Position numbers and translations under genes: made by a program. Shown in pieces: positions 56,767 to 64,000 of a stretch of DNA of 64,000 nt. The number at the start of each line of letters is the position of its first letter. Positions within the stretch are counted from its first letter, which is position 1. The notes beneath the pieces were generated by a model that saw only the letters and a list, made by a program, of their open reading frames with translations, was not told the origin of the DNA and made no database searches. This DNA is from Urechidicola croceus. GTDB lineage: Bacteria; Bacteroidota; Bacteroidia; Flavobacteriales; Flavobacteriaceae. The stretch lies in contig CAJIZG010000004.1 in the NCBI GenBank assembly GCA_905181865.1, positions 186,001 through 250,000 of the forward strand. Reading direction: 5' to 3'.

Positions 56767-57165
56767 ATGAATAAAGATATAGAAATTTGTGGAATAGACA
56801 TTAGTTGAGTTTTTAATAAAAGTTGCGTGAGTAGTTATGGGAGTCACGGCTTATTATAGTTATTCTTTAGTTCAGTATTTGTATAAACAAGAGTCTTAAG
56901 TTTCCGCTGTTAATCCTTTTCAGCACAGCAATTTATTCAAATAAAATTGGCAAAAGTTAAAACAACTATAAGCGTTGCTAAGCTATTTGTGATTATGAAC
57001 AAATGAATGAATTATCCATGAATACTTCTTTGACCAATGTTTAATGGGAATGTTTTCAATTATTAGAGGCATATTTAAAAAAAAACAGCCACAAAGAATA
57101 AATTACATATAGAAGATGCCCTAGGAATCCTACTAAAGTTTTGTATACCTTTCATTAAAGTGAGA
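56767..57165 (+). pseudogene. IS110-family transposase, N-terminal remnant
   Basis: ATG 56767 opens MNKDIEICGIDIS then TGA, the start of an IS110-type transposase (G-I-D-I-S-K). Later pieces can be read in shifting frames: AICDYEQMNELSMNTSLTNV, CFQLLEAYLKKN and NPTKVLY, all in the order seen in that family. Many stops and shifts make it dead. From 57166 to 57496 I see only AT-rich sequence and no gene. Confidence 0.55.
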
Positions 57166-57496
57166 TTTAATATAGTTTAGACTAAACTATGTATTTTTTT
57201 ACGGAATTGACACAAATATTTTACGATTGTTTACTTTAACTGACATATTTGCTGATTAAGTTTTTTTTATAAGATTATTTTGAATAAGGCTCTAAAGTTA
57301 CACTTTGCTCTCAGTAAAGAACTATAGAGCCGTTTTTACATTTTAAATGTATTAATTTATAGGTTTATAAACTTTTATTCCAGTTTTTTAGTTTTTTGGC
57401 TTGATTTTGGTGGCTATTGTTGTAATAAGTTTAAATTAAAATATTTACTGCGTAAGAATTATGCAAAGAATGTTTTTTAAAATTAAAAATTATAGT

Positions 57497-57943
57497 ATGA
57501 GTCAAGTTAAAGAGAACAACACGGTAAAAGTAAATTACACAGGGAAGTTATCTGACGGACAAGTTTTTGACAGTTCTGAAGGAAAAGAACCGTTAGAATT
57601 TACTTTAGGACAAGGACAATTAATACCTGGTTTTGAGAAAGGATTAATCGACATGAAATTAAATGAGAAAAAAACTATTACGGTTGCTAAAGCGGAAGCG
57701 TATGGAGAAATTAATGATGATTTAAGACAGGAAGTGAAAAATACTGAACTTCCTCAAGATATTAAACCCGAAGTTGGTATGGGACTAACTTCTAAGTCTC
57801 CGGATGGACAAGAAATGAAATTGCATGTGGTTGAAGTTAAAGAGGAAAGCATTGTTGTAGACGGAAATCATCCTTTAGCGGGTAAAGATCTTATTTTTGA
57901 TCTCGAAGTAATAGCGATTAGTGACGCTGAAATTATAAAATAA
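57497..57943 (+). CDS. FKBP-type peptidyl-prolyl isomerase, SlyD-like
   Basis: 148 residues from ATG 57497 (MSQVKENNTVKVNYTGKL); an in-frame ATG at 57461 would add an unlikely lysine-rich piece. FKBP fold with an IF-domain insertion, as in SlyD: DGQVFDSSEGKEPLEFTLGQ, LIPGFEKGLIDMKLNEKKT, then AYGEINDDLRQEV and HPLAGKDLIFDLEVI. It catalyses cis-trans proline isomerisation and acts as a chaperone in the cytoplasm. The His-rich tail of E. coli SlyD is absent. It is a stand-alone gene followed by a terminator. Confidence 0.9.
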   Translation: MSQVKENNTVKVNYTGKLSDGQVFDSSEGKEPLEFTLGQGQLIPGFEKGLIDMKLNEKKTITVAKAEAYGEINDDLRQEVKNTELPQDIKPEVGMGLTSKSPDGQEMKLHVVEVKEESIVVDGNHPLAGKDLIFDLEVIAISDAEIIK

Positions 57944-57963
57944 GTTACTTATTTTTGAATTAC

Positions 57964-58006
57964 CTGACAGCCTTTAGATTAGTACAACAAAGGCTGTCAG
58001 TATTTT
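57964..58006 (+). terminator. Rho-independent terminator of the FKBP gene
   Basis: CTGACAGCCTTT (57964-57975) pairs with AAAGGCTGTCAG (57989-58000) in a perfect 12-bp stem, followed by TATTTT. From 58007 to 58272 I see no gene. Confidence 0.85.
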
Positions 58007-58272
58007 ATAAACTAAAATTCCCATATGTGAATATATAGAATTTGTTACAATGGAAAACGATTACATTCTTCATTGGGCTATAAAATCGCAGTTGAAGTTG
58101 AACTAGAATTTAATAAATTAAAAGGTGTTGCATAGGTCTGAGAAAAAAGGCTCTACTTCTTGTTGTAAGTTCAATTACGGTTATTTTGTAAATAGAGACT
58201 TGTTCTCTTTTCCTTACTTTCAATGAGGTTAATCCATTTTTCACGATAATTCAGCTAGTTATTATTCCTATT

Positions 58273-58545
58273 CTACTTCGTTATCAGAATATATGTGCTT
58301 GATTTCTTGTCATGTAGAAATGATTTTTTGGCTTTTTTTAATGTAGATTTAAGAGTAATAATTATTGGTGATAAAATAAAAATTGTAATTAGAACAACTA
58401 TAGAGAATAAAGAAAAAAGCAATAAAGCGAATGATGTTTTAATGTTCCAAAATAATAACGTAATACTTACTTCATTCGTATTTTGAAGTGTGAATATAAG
58501 AATAAGTGTGGTAATTGTTACTATCAAATAAGTTGAGTGTTTCAT
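58273..58545 (-). CDS. LapA-like (DUF1049) small membrane protein
   Basis: 90 residues with two hydrophobic helices (about 5-20 and 38-65). The block LQNTNEVSITLLFWNIKTSF matches the LapA/DUF1049 pattern (Q-N-x-x-x-V-x-I-x-F-L-F-W). These proteins help lipopolysaccharide assembly in Proteobacteria; in Bacteroidota the role is unproven. It stands alone. Confidence 0.75.
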   Translation of the reverse strand: MKHSTYLIVTITTLILIFTLQNTNEVSITLLFWNIKTSFALLLFSLFSIVVLITIFILSPIIITLKSTLKKAKKSFLHDKKSSTYILITK

Positions 58546-58560
58546 TTTTCTATAATTTTA

Positions 58561-59170
58561 TTAATTGAATTCATTTTTATTTTGAACGTATATAATTTAT
58601 AGTTTAAAGTTAGGTGTAATCTAACTTTATTGCACTTTTTGCCGCGCTCTTTGGGTACGTTACTTTCATAAAGATGTGGTCTAGATAGAACTCAACTTTT
58701 AAAACAGTACTAACCCTTTCAGTCATTGTATTTTCATAACAAATATTTCTTTTGTTAGACTAATAGTTATCTTTTTTCTCTTTTAGTATTTGTGTGTTTA
58801 AATTACTGCAATATTGAATGCTACTATCAGAATATTATATAGGATCTTCACTATTTTTAGTCTTGATCTTTCTCTCTTTATATCAAGACAAAGAGAAATA
58901 AAAAAAGAGATATGAGTTTTAACTAGATTCCTGCCTAGGTAGAAAAGACAACTACTCCGAATCAGATGCATCAGCAAAGTAATATTAAAACCTATAAAAA
59001 CAAAAAATCTCAGTGACTTAAAACGTTATGAGATTTAAAATTTTTTTTGTAAAGACCTTAAGCGGTTATTTAAGACTAGTCAAATATTCAAATAGTTACT
59101 CGAATTATTTCAAAATTAAAACAATCGTTTTTCTTACTTTCGCCTCTTTATTTAATTAAAGGATAATTAT
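58561..59170. other. Gene-free AT-rich stretch
   Basis: No convincing coding frame on either strand. A hairpin AAATCTCA (59005-59012) / TGAGATTT (59029-59036), followed by AAAATTTTTTTT, could be a terminator. TACTTTCG at about 59135 may be a -7 promoter element for the DUF1080 gene. Confidence 0.4.
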
Positions 59171-61057
59171 ATGCAAAAGAGACTACTCGTATCGTTGCTT
59201 TTTTTGAGTTGTGGTTTGTTCGCACAAGAGCAAATTTCATTCGAAAATTTAAACGATTTTAAGGATCAAGCCGGAAACTGGCAAATTGTTGGTGATGTAA
59301 CCGTTAATAGAGGAGTTGACGTACACCACGAACCAACAAAAGAACACGATACTAAAAAGAAAAAAAAGAAAAAAAAGAAAAATGAACCAGCGCCTTTAAA
59401 AGCGGTTGAGTTCTCTCCGGGAACTGGAATTGCATTAAATATTAATAGTGAAGAACAAAGAGATGCTTTAGTTACTAATTGGGAGCATGGAGATATTAAA
59501 TTTGAAATAGAAGTATTACTTCCTAAGGGTTCCAACTCCGGAATCTATTTACAAGGTAGATATGAGTTTCAATTGAGAGATAGTTGGGAAGTGAAAAGTG
59601 CTCTAATGTCAGATATGGGAGGTCTTCATAATAATTGGGAAACTGCTGAGGATAAAATATTTAGAGGTATTCCACCAATGAGCAATGCCGCAAAAGCACC
59701 GGGTTTATGGCAGAAAATTAAAATCCATTTTCAAGCACCTCGTTTTAACAGTGCTGGTGAAAAAATTGCCAATGCTAAATTTGTAACGGCCGAATTAAAT
59801 GGAGTACTCGTTTTAAGTAATGTTGAAGTTCCAACGCATACTGGCGGACCCATTGAGAAAAATGAAGTAGCTAAAGGGCCTTTATTAATTCAAGGAAATC
59901 ATGGACCAGTTGCCTTACGGAATTTTAAATATCAGTTGCTCAAAGAATCTTCAGTAGCGTTAAGTTCACTTTCCTATAAAACGTATAAAGGAGATTTTCA
60001 AGATCTGAAAGATATCAGCGATCATTATAAAGTTGCTCAGGGGCAAGCTAATAAGATAGATGTTAACAGTATTGGTGAAGAAGACGAATACGGTATTATG
60101 TATGTTGGAAAAATAAATATTGAAGAAGAAGATACCTACACGGTGAGTCTTGGTTATACAGGTGGCGTTAAGTTAATTCTTGCAAATAAAAAATTGTTTG
60201 AAAACAATTTGCCGGATGGTGAAGGTCTCCTACAAGAAGAAATTAAATTAACAAAAGGAAGTCATTCTTTTATTTTGATTAATATTAAGTCTGCAGCATG
60301 GAGAGCACCAAGATTAGGGATGACTATAGAAAGTGCTGTTACAAATCCAAAGTCGTTTCATGTATTAGATTCCGATCCTCCTAGAGTGAATTCAACCTCG
60401 CCAATTCTTGTGGATGCGGAAACGGAGCCTAGACTGCTACGCGGTTTTGTGAGTTTTAAGGGTAATGAGAAAAGATTATCTTACACTATTGGAGTGGGAA
60501 CACCGCAAGGAGTGAATTTTGTATACGACTTGGGTGCTGCAAATTTAGTTGGTATGTGGAGAGGAGATTTTGTAGATGCGACACCTATGTGGCACAATAG
60601 AGGTAATGGATCATTTAAAGCAAGAGGCATGGTAAACTGGACATTCTTGAATCAGCCTATTGCGCAATTGGAAACTCCAAATAGTGCGTTCCCAGAAACT
60701 GGTACTGCACCAAATTTCGTAGCGAAAGGATATAGCATTGATAAGAATAGCGGTTTGCCAATTTTTAAGCACGAATATAAGGGCGTTGTTATTGAGAATA
60801 AAATGACTGTAGATGCTACCGAGACGTATTTAATTCAAGAAGTGAGTTTCTCTAAAATAGGATTAACGAATTGGTATTTGAAATTAGCATCGGGTGATAT
60901 ACAAAAATCAGCAGATGGTGCTTTTGTAATTGGAGGTCAGCAGTATTATATCAATGTTTTATCGGGTCAAACTCCAAGAATTAGAGAGGTTGTTGGCGAA
61001 TCTGAATTGGTATTGCCAGTAGATGGAACGAGTATTAAATATGAAATAATTTGGTAA
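59171..61057 (+). CDS. DUF1080 (3-keto-disaccharide hydrolase-type) protein
   Basis: 628 residues with a signal peptide (ending LFAQE). A DUF1080 domain, a concanavalin-like beta sandwich, spans about 20-260: ISFENLNDFKDQAGNWQIVG, GSNSGIYLQGRYEFQLRDSW, LWQKIKIHFQAPRF, GPLLIQGNHGPVALRNFKY. It is interrupted by nine Lys at 62-70, coded by A runs of up to eight. A PA14-like part (about 270-400) and an unassigned C-terminal domain follow. DUF1080 proteins are reported as hydrolases of 3-keto-glycosides. It is 5 bp before a propeller-cytochrome gene, so the two likely act together. Confidence 0.82.
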   Translation: MQKRLLVSLLFLSCGLFAQEQISFENLNDFKDQAGNWQIVGDVTVNRGVDVHHEPTKEHDTKKKKKKKKKNEPAPLKAVEFSPGTGIALNINSEEQRDALVTNWEHGDIKFEIEVLLPKGSNSGIYLQGRYEFQLRDSWEVKSALMSDMGGLHNNWETAEDKIFRGIPPMSNAAKAPGLWQKIKIHFQAPRFNSAGEKIANAKFVTAELNGVLVLSNVEVPTHTGGPIEKNEVAKGPLLIQGNHGPVALRNFKYQLLKESSVALSSLSYKTYKGDFQDLKDISDHYKVAQGQANKIDVNSIGEEDEYGIMYVGKINIEEEDTYTVSLGYTGGVKLILANKKLFENNLPDGEGLLQEEIKLTKGSHSFILINIKSAAWRAPRLGMTIESAVTNPKSFHVLDSDPPRVNSTSPILVDAETEPRLLRGFVSFKGNEKRLSYTIGVGTPQGVNFVYDLGAANLVGMWRGDFVDATPMWHNRGNGSFKARGMVNWTFLNQPIAQLETPNSAFPETGTAPNFVAKGYSIDKNSGLPIFKHEYKGVVIENKMTVDATETYLIQEVSFSKIGLTNWYLKLASGDIQKSADGAFVIGGQQYYINVLSGQTPRIREVVGESELVLPVDGTSIKYEIIW

Positions 61058-61062
61058 GTGTT

Positions 61063-63003
61063 ATGAAAAATTATACAATTAAAAAGAACATGAGATCGCT
61101 ATTTTTCGTAGCCTTAATAGTGCTAGTTCAAGTTACTTTTGCTCAAAAAGTACCGACTGAAGATGATTATTATAGATTAACAACCGTTCCTACTCCAGAA
61201 GGGGTAAAGGTTGAAGGTGGAGGTGTCTTAGCGCTTGCTGATGGAACTGTTGCTGTCGCGACAAGAAGAGGTGACGTATGGATTATAGAAAATCCAACCA
61301 TGGCGAATGGAAACAAAGCCGTGTTTAAAAAGTTTGCTTCTGGATTGCATGAGCCTTTGGGATTGGCTTATAAAAATGGTGCTTTGTACACAGCACAAAG
61401 AGGGGAGTTAACCAAGTTAATTGATACCGATGGCGATAGAATTGCAGATGAGTATCAAACCGTCTATGCCTGGCCTATTTCTGCACATTATCACGAATAT
61501 TCATTTGGGCCAGTTTTAGCACCAGATGACACCTTTTTTGTAACGGCAAACGTTGCTTTTGGAAATGAAGAATGGTGGAGAGGTGAAAGTCGTGTGCCAT
61601 GGAGAGCATGGACCATGAAAATTACTGAGGATGGTAAAATGGAGCCTTGGGCAACAGGAATGCGTTCACCAGCGGGATACGGTTTAATTGATGATGAATT
61701 ATTTTATACAGATAATCAAGGTGATTGGATTGGTTCAGGAGCGTTATGGCATTTGCCAAAAGGAGCTTTTACGGGGCATCCAGCAGGATTAAAATGGGCG
61801 GGTCATGAGGATTCTCCAATTAAGATTACAGAAGAAGAGTTTTACAGTAAAATTGATATCAGACAAGTAAAAAAGAATGGTCGTTATAGAAAGCCTCAAA
61901 ATATAATTAACGAAGAAGATCCTGATTTTAGATATGAAATGAAGGAGCACTTTCCTCAATTGCAATTGCCTGCGGTAATTTTACCTCACGGAATTTTAGG
62001 AATTTCAAATTCAGAAGTAAAAGTTGATGAAACTGCTGGGAAGTTTGGACCGTTTAGCGGACAAGTTTTAATAGGTGATATGGGACAAAGTAAGATCATG
62101 CGCGTAGTACTTGAAAAAGTAAAAGGAGAATACCAAGGAGTAGCGTTTGATTTTAGAGCAGGATTCCAATCTGGTGTAATGCGTATGGATTTTGACCAAT
62201 CTGGAAATTTATTTATTGGAGAAACCAATAGAGGATGGGGTTCTGCAGGAACTACCAATTCAGGTTTGGAATATTTAACATGGACAGGTCGTGTGCCTTT
62301 TGAAATGAAAACAGTGAAGGCGAAGCCAGACGGGTTTGAAATTGAATTTACAAAACCAGTTGATAAAGCAACGGCTGAAGATTTAGATTCATACACAGGT
62401 TCTAGTTATATCTATAAATACCACGCCGCTTATGGAAGTCCTCAAACCAATGTAGAGCCTTTAAAGTTTAGAGGGGTTCAGGTGAGTGAAGACGGAATGA
62501 GTGTTCGATTGGTAGTAGAGAATTTACGCAAGTTTTACGTTCATGAAATTGCTTTACATGGCGTAAAAGGAAAAGAATCTGGAAACGGAATTTTGCACCG
62601 TTCTATGTACTATACATTGAATGCAATTCCTGATGGAGCAAAATTGACTGCAACTGAATTGTCTACAAAGAGATCGAGTGCTCATAAAAAACCAGTTTCT
62701 AAAAAGAAAGCGTTGGTGAAAGCAAAAACTACTGCAAAGAAAGTATTGACGGATAAAGAAGTGCAACCGCTATTGGCTAGTAATACGTGTTTGGCATGTC
62801 ATTCAAAAGATAAAAGGATTGTTGGTCCTGCTTTTAAATCTATAGCAAAACGTAATTATACAAATGAAGAGATTGTGGAGTTGATTTACAATCCGCAACC
62901 AAAGAACTGGCCAGAATATGCAACGCCGATGGCGCCAATGCCGCATGTGCCAAAAGATCAAGCGTTAAAAATTGCTGCATGGATTAATTCTTTGAAAAAA
63001 TAA
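61063..63003 (+). CDS. Propeller sugar dehydrogenase-like protein with C-terminal cytochrome c
   Basis: 646 residues from ATG 61063 (signal ending VTFAQ); ATG 61090 is also possible. A PQQ/sorbosone dehydrogenase-like propeller spans about 40-430: GVLALADGTVAVATRRGDVW, GLHEPLGLAYKNGALYTAQR, ISAHYHEYSFGPVLAPDD, GMRSPAGYGLIDDELFYTDN. An Ig-like stretch and a Lys-rich linker (about 540-565) follow, then a haem domain with CLACH at 576-580 and a Met near PMAPMPH. Its tight link with the DUF1080 gene suggests oxidation of a sugar next to a keto-sugar hydrolase; inference. Confidence 0.85.
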   Translation: MKNYTIKKNMRSLFFVALIVLVQVTFAQKVPTEDDYYRLTTVPTPEGVKVEGGGVLALADGTVAVATRRGDVWIIENPTMANGNKAVFKKFASGLHEPLGLAYKNGALYTAQRGELTKLIDTDGDRIADEYQTVYAWPISAHYHEYSFGPVLAPDDTFFVTANVAFGNEEWWRGESRVPWRAWTMKITEDGKMEPWATGMRSPAGYGLIDDELFYTDNQGDWIGSGALWHLPKGAFTGHPAGLKWAGHEDSPIKITEEEFYSKIDIRQVKKNGRYRKPQNIINEEDPDFRYEMKEHFPQLQLPAVILPHGILGISNSEVKVDETAGKFGPFSGQVLIGDMGQSKIMRVVLEKVKGEYQGVAFDFRAGFQSGVMRMDFDQSGNLFIGETNRGWGSAGTTNSGLEYLTWTGRVPFEMKTVKAKPDGFEIEFTKPVDKATAEDLDSYTGSSYIYKYHAAYGSPQTNVEPLKFRGVQVSEDGMSVRLVVENLRKFYVHEIALHGVKGKESGNGILHRSMYYTLNAIPDGAKLTATELSTKRSSAHKKPVSKKKALVKAKTTAKKVLTDKEVQPLLASNTCLACHSKDKRIVGPAFKSIAKRNYTNEEIVELIYNPQPKNWPEYATPMAPMPHVPKDQALKIAAWINSLKK

Positions 63004-63027
63004 TAGAAGCAATCTTTATGATAGTTT

Positions 63028-63065
63028 AGAAAGCATACTTTTTTATTAAAGTGTGCTTTCTTTTG
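63028..63065 (+). terminator. Terminator after the propeller-cytochrome gene
   Basis: AGAAAGCATAC (63028-63038) pairs with GTGTGCTTTCT (63051-63061) with one wobble pair, and T's follow. Confidence 0.7.
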
Positions 63066-63184
63066 TTTACTTGTTTTGAAATTTAGACTGGATATTAGTC
63101 ATTTACAAATAAAAGTTAGGTTATTTAAGATACTTTTCGATTGAAGTTGTTAAATTTAGCACCTTAAACAAATTTTTAATAAAA

Positions 63185-64000
63185 ATGAAACTAGCTTTAA
63201 AAAATATATGCCTCACATTGATGGTACTATCTATTGTGGGATGCGTCCCTGGAAAAACTGAAAAAGAAAAAGATACTGCGAAAGAAGAATCATTGGAGTT
63301 GTTGGTAGGAACCTATACTAAAAAATCGAGTAAAGGGATTTACAAATTAGCCTTTAATCCGAAAGATGGTTCTCTAAAAAGTGAAGGTTTAGTTGCCGAA
63401 ACGGTGAGCCCTTCATATTTAAATATGAGTTCAGATAGACAATATGTATACGCTGTAGGAGAAGGAGAAACAGGTCAGGTTTCAGCGTTTAAATGGAATA
63501 CTGACAGATCTAAACTAGCATTGATAAATACAGAATCTGCGATTGGAAAAGGTTCTTGTTATGTGGCGTTAAATGATGCGAATAACTTAGTATCTGTGGC
63601 GAACTATGGATCGGGTGATATGGCAGTTTTTAAAAGAAATGCTGATGGAAGTATACAAAGTTCTCCACAATTTAGAAAGCACGAAGGTAGTGGAAGTTCT
63701 CTATCAAATCAGGCTGGACCGCATGCTCATTATTCAAAATTTTATAAAGATAAGTTTTTATACATCGTTGATTTAGGAATTGATGAGATTGCAAGTTATA
63801 TGGTTGCTGCTAACGGAGACATAGGAGAGAAGAAAATTGCCTTGAAAACAGATGTTTCTGACGGGCCTAGACATATGACCTTTCACCCTTCAAAGGATAT
63901 AGCATATGTGATTAACGAGATTTCAAATTCTGTAATTGTTTCAACTATCAATCAAGAAGATGGTTCTTTGAATAGCATTCAGAAAATCTCAACTTTACCA
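63185..64000 (+). CDS. Lactonase family protein (6-phosphogluconolactonase-like), cut by window end
   Basis: At least 272 residues; the frame is still open at 64000. A lipobox (SIVGC, Cys20) follows a hydrophobic start. The body is a seven-bladed propeller of the Pgl/lactonase type: LLVGTYTKKSSKGIYKLAFN, YLNMSSDRQYVYAVGEGETG, VSVANYGSGDMAVFKRNADG, QAGPHAHYSKFY and DGPRHMTFHPSKDIAYVINE. The GPHAH block is the family signature. As an exported protein it probably opens sugar lactones made by the dehydrogenases of this region rather than acting in the pentose phosphate pathway. Confidence 0.88.
   Translation, partial: MKLALKNICLTLMVLSIVGCVPGKTEKEKDTAKEESLELLVGTYTKKSSKGIYKLAFNPKDGSLKSEGLVAETVSPSYLNMSSDRQYVYAVGEGETGQVSAFKWNTDRSKLALINTESAIGKGSCYVALNDANNLVSVANYGSGDMAVFKRNADGSIQSSPQFRKHEGSGSSLSNQAGPHAHYSKFYKDKFLYIVDLGIDEIASYMVAANGDIGEKKIALKTDVSDGPRHMTFHPSKDIAYVINEISNSVIVSTINQEDGSLNSIQKISTLP

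Noticed and set aside
58295-58486. Plus-strand frame opposite the LapA-like gene
   Set aside because: Antisense shadow of a gene with a recognised family pattern.

Overview
The window comes from a low-GC member of the Bacteroidota, most likely a marine member of the Flavobacteriia. Supporting signs are A-rich ribosome binding regions, a textbook Bacteroidota promoter (TTTG-N19-TATATTTG) in front of a tRNA-Val gene, lipoproteins with a Cys lipobox, TonB-dependent outer-membrane proteins with a CarboxypepD_reg-like front domain, remnants of a FecI/FecR regulator pair, and IS982, IS5, IS30, IS3 and IS110 remnants that all read like flavobacterial elements. It is an accessory region made of secreted carbohydrate and redox genes, with many broken genes.

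Layout. 1-8.1 kb: a broken IS982 copy; a DUF1501 C-terminal scrap; a minus-strand PSD1 cytochrome / DUF1501 pair with higher GC than its neighbours; scars of a FecR anti-sigma and an ECF sigma gene; tRNA-Val; a second degraded IS982 joined to the tail of a Gfo/Idh/MocA oxidoreductase. 8.2-14 kb: a second PSD1/DUF1501 pair followed by a Tat-exported beta-propeller. 14-20.8 kb: SGNH hydrolase, PVC-type membrane dehydrogenase with HEAT repeats and cytochrome c, a dead IS5, and an FG-GAP protein. 20.8-25 kb: dead GH92, sugar transporter and IS30 pieces; an intact rhamnose mutarotase and sulfatase; a dead IS3 piece and a RAYT whose HUH motif carries a 24-bp repeat insertion. 25-32.2 kb: frameshifted DUF5107/TPR gene, dipeptide epimerase, TonB-receptor-like outer-membrane protein. 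32.5-39.6 kb: TMEM220-like gene and a complete eboABCDEF operon. 39.7-51.5 kb: a dead and an intact ThuA / PQQ-type sugar dehydrogenase / PKD / cytochrome c fusion, a sulfatase, and a TonB receptor / aldose sugar dehydrogenase / cytochrome c triad. 51.6-55.2 kb: minus-strand metallohydrolase, phosphodiesterase and small secreted protein. 55.4-57.2 kb: intact IS982, then SDR and IS110 remnants. 57.5-64 kb: FKBP isomerase, LapA-like protein, DUF1080 protein, propeller-cytochrome, and a lactonase cut by the window end.

How the parts may work together. Almost every intact gene encodes an exported protein. Many carry CxxCH haem motifs or sugar-dehydrogenase propellers, and they sit beside sulfatases, a rhamnose mutarotase, DUF1080 and a lactonase. 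The simplest reading is a cell-envelope system that desulfates and oxidises sugars and passes electrons to c-type cytochromes. PQQ may be imported by the TonB receptor at 47.5 kb; this is inference. The ebo operon is the clearest case of a conserved system whose product is still poorly defined. The two IS982 copies in inverted orientation, 55 kb apart, and the many remnants suggest repeated gain and loss.
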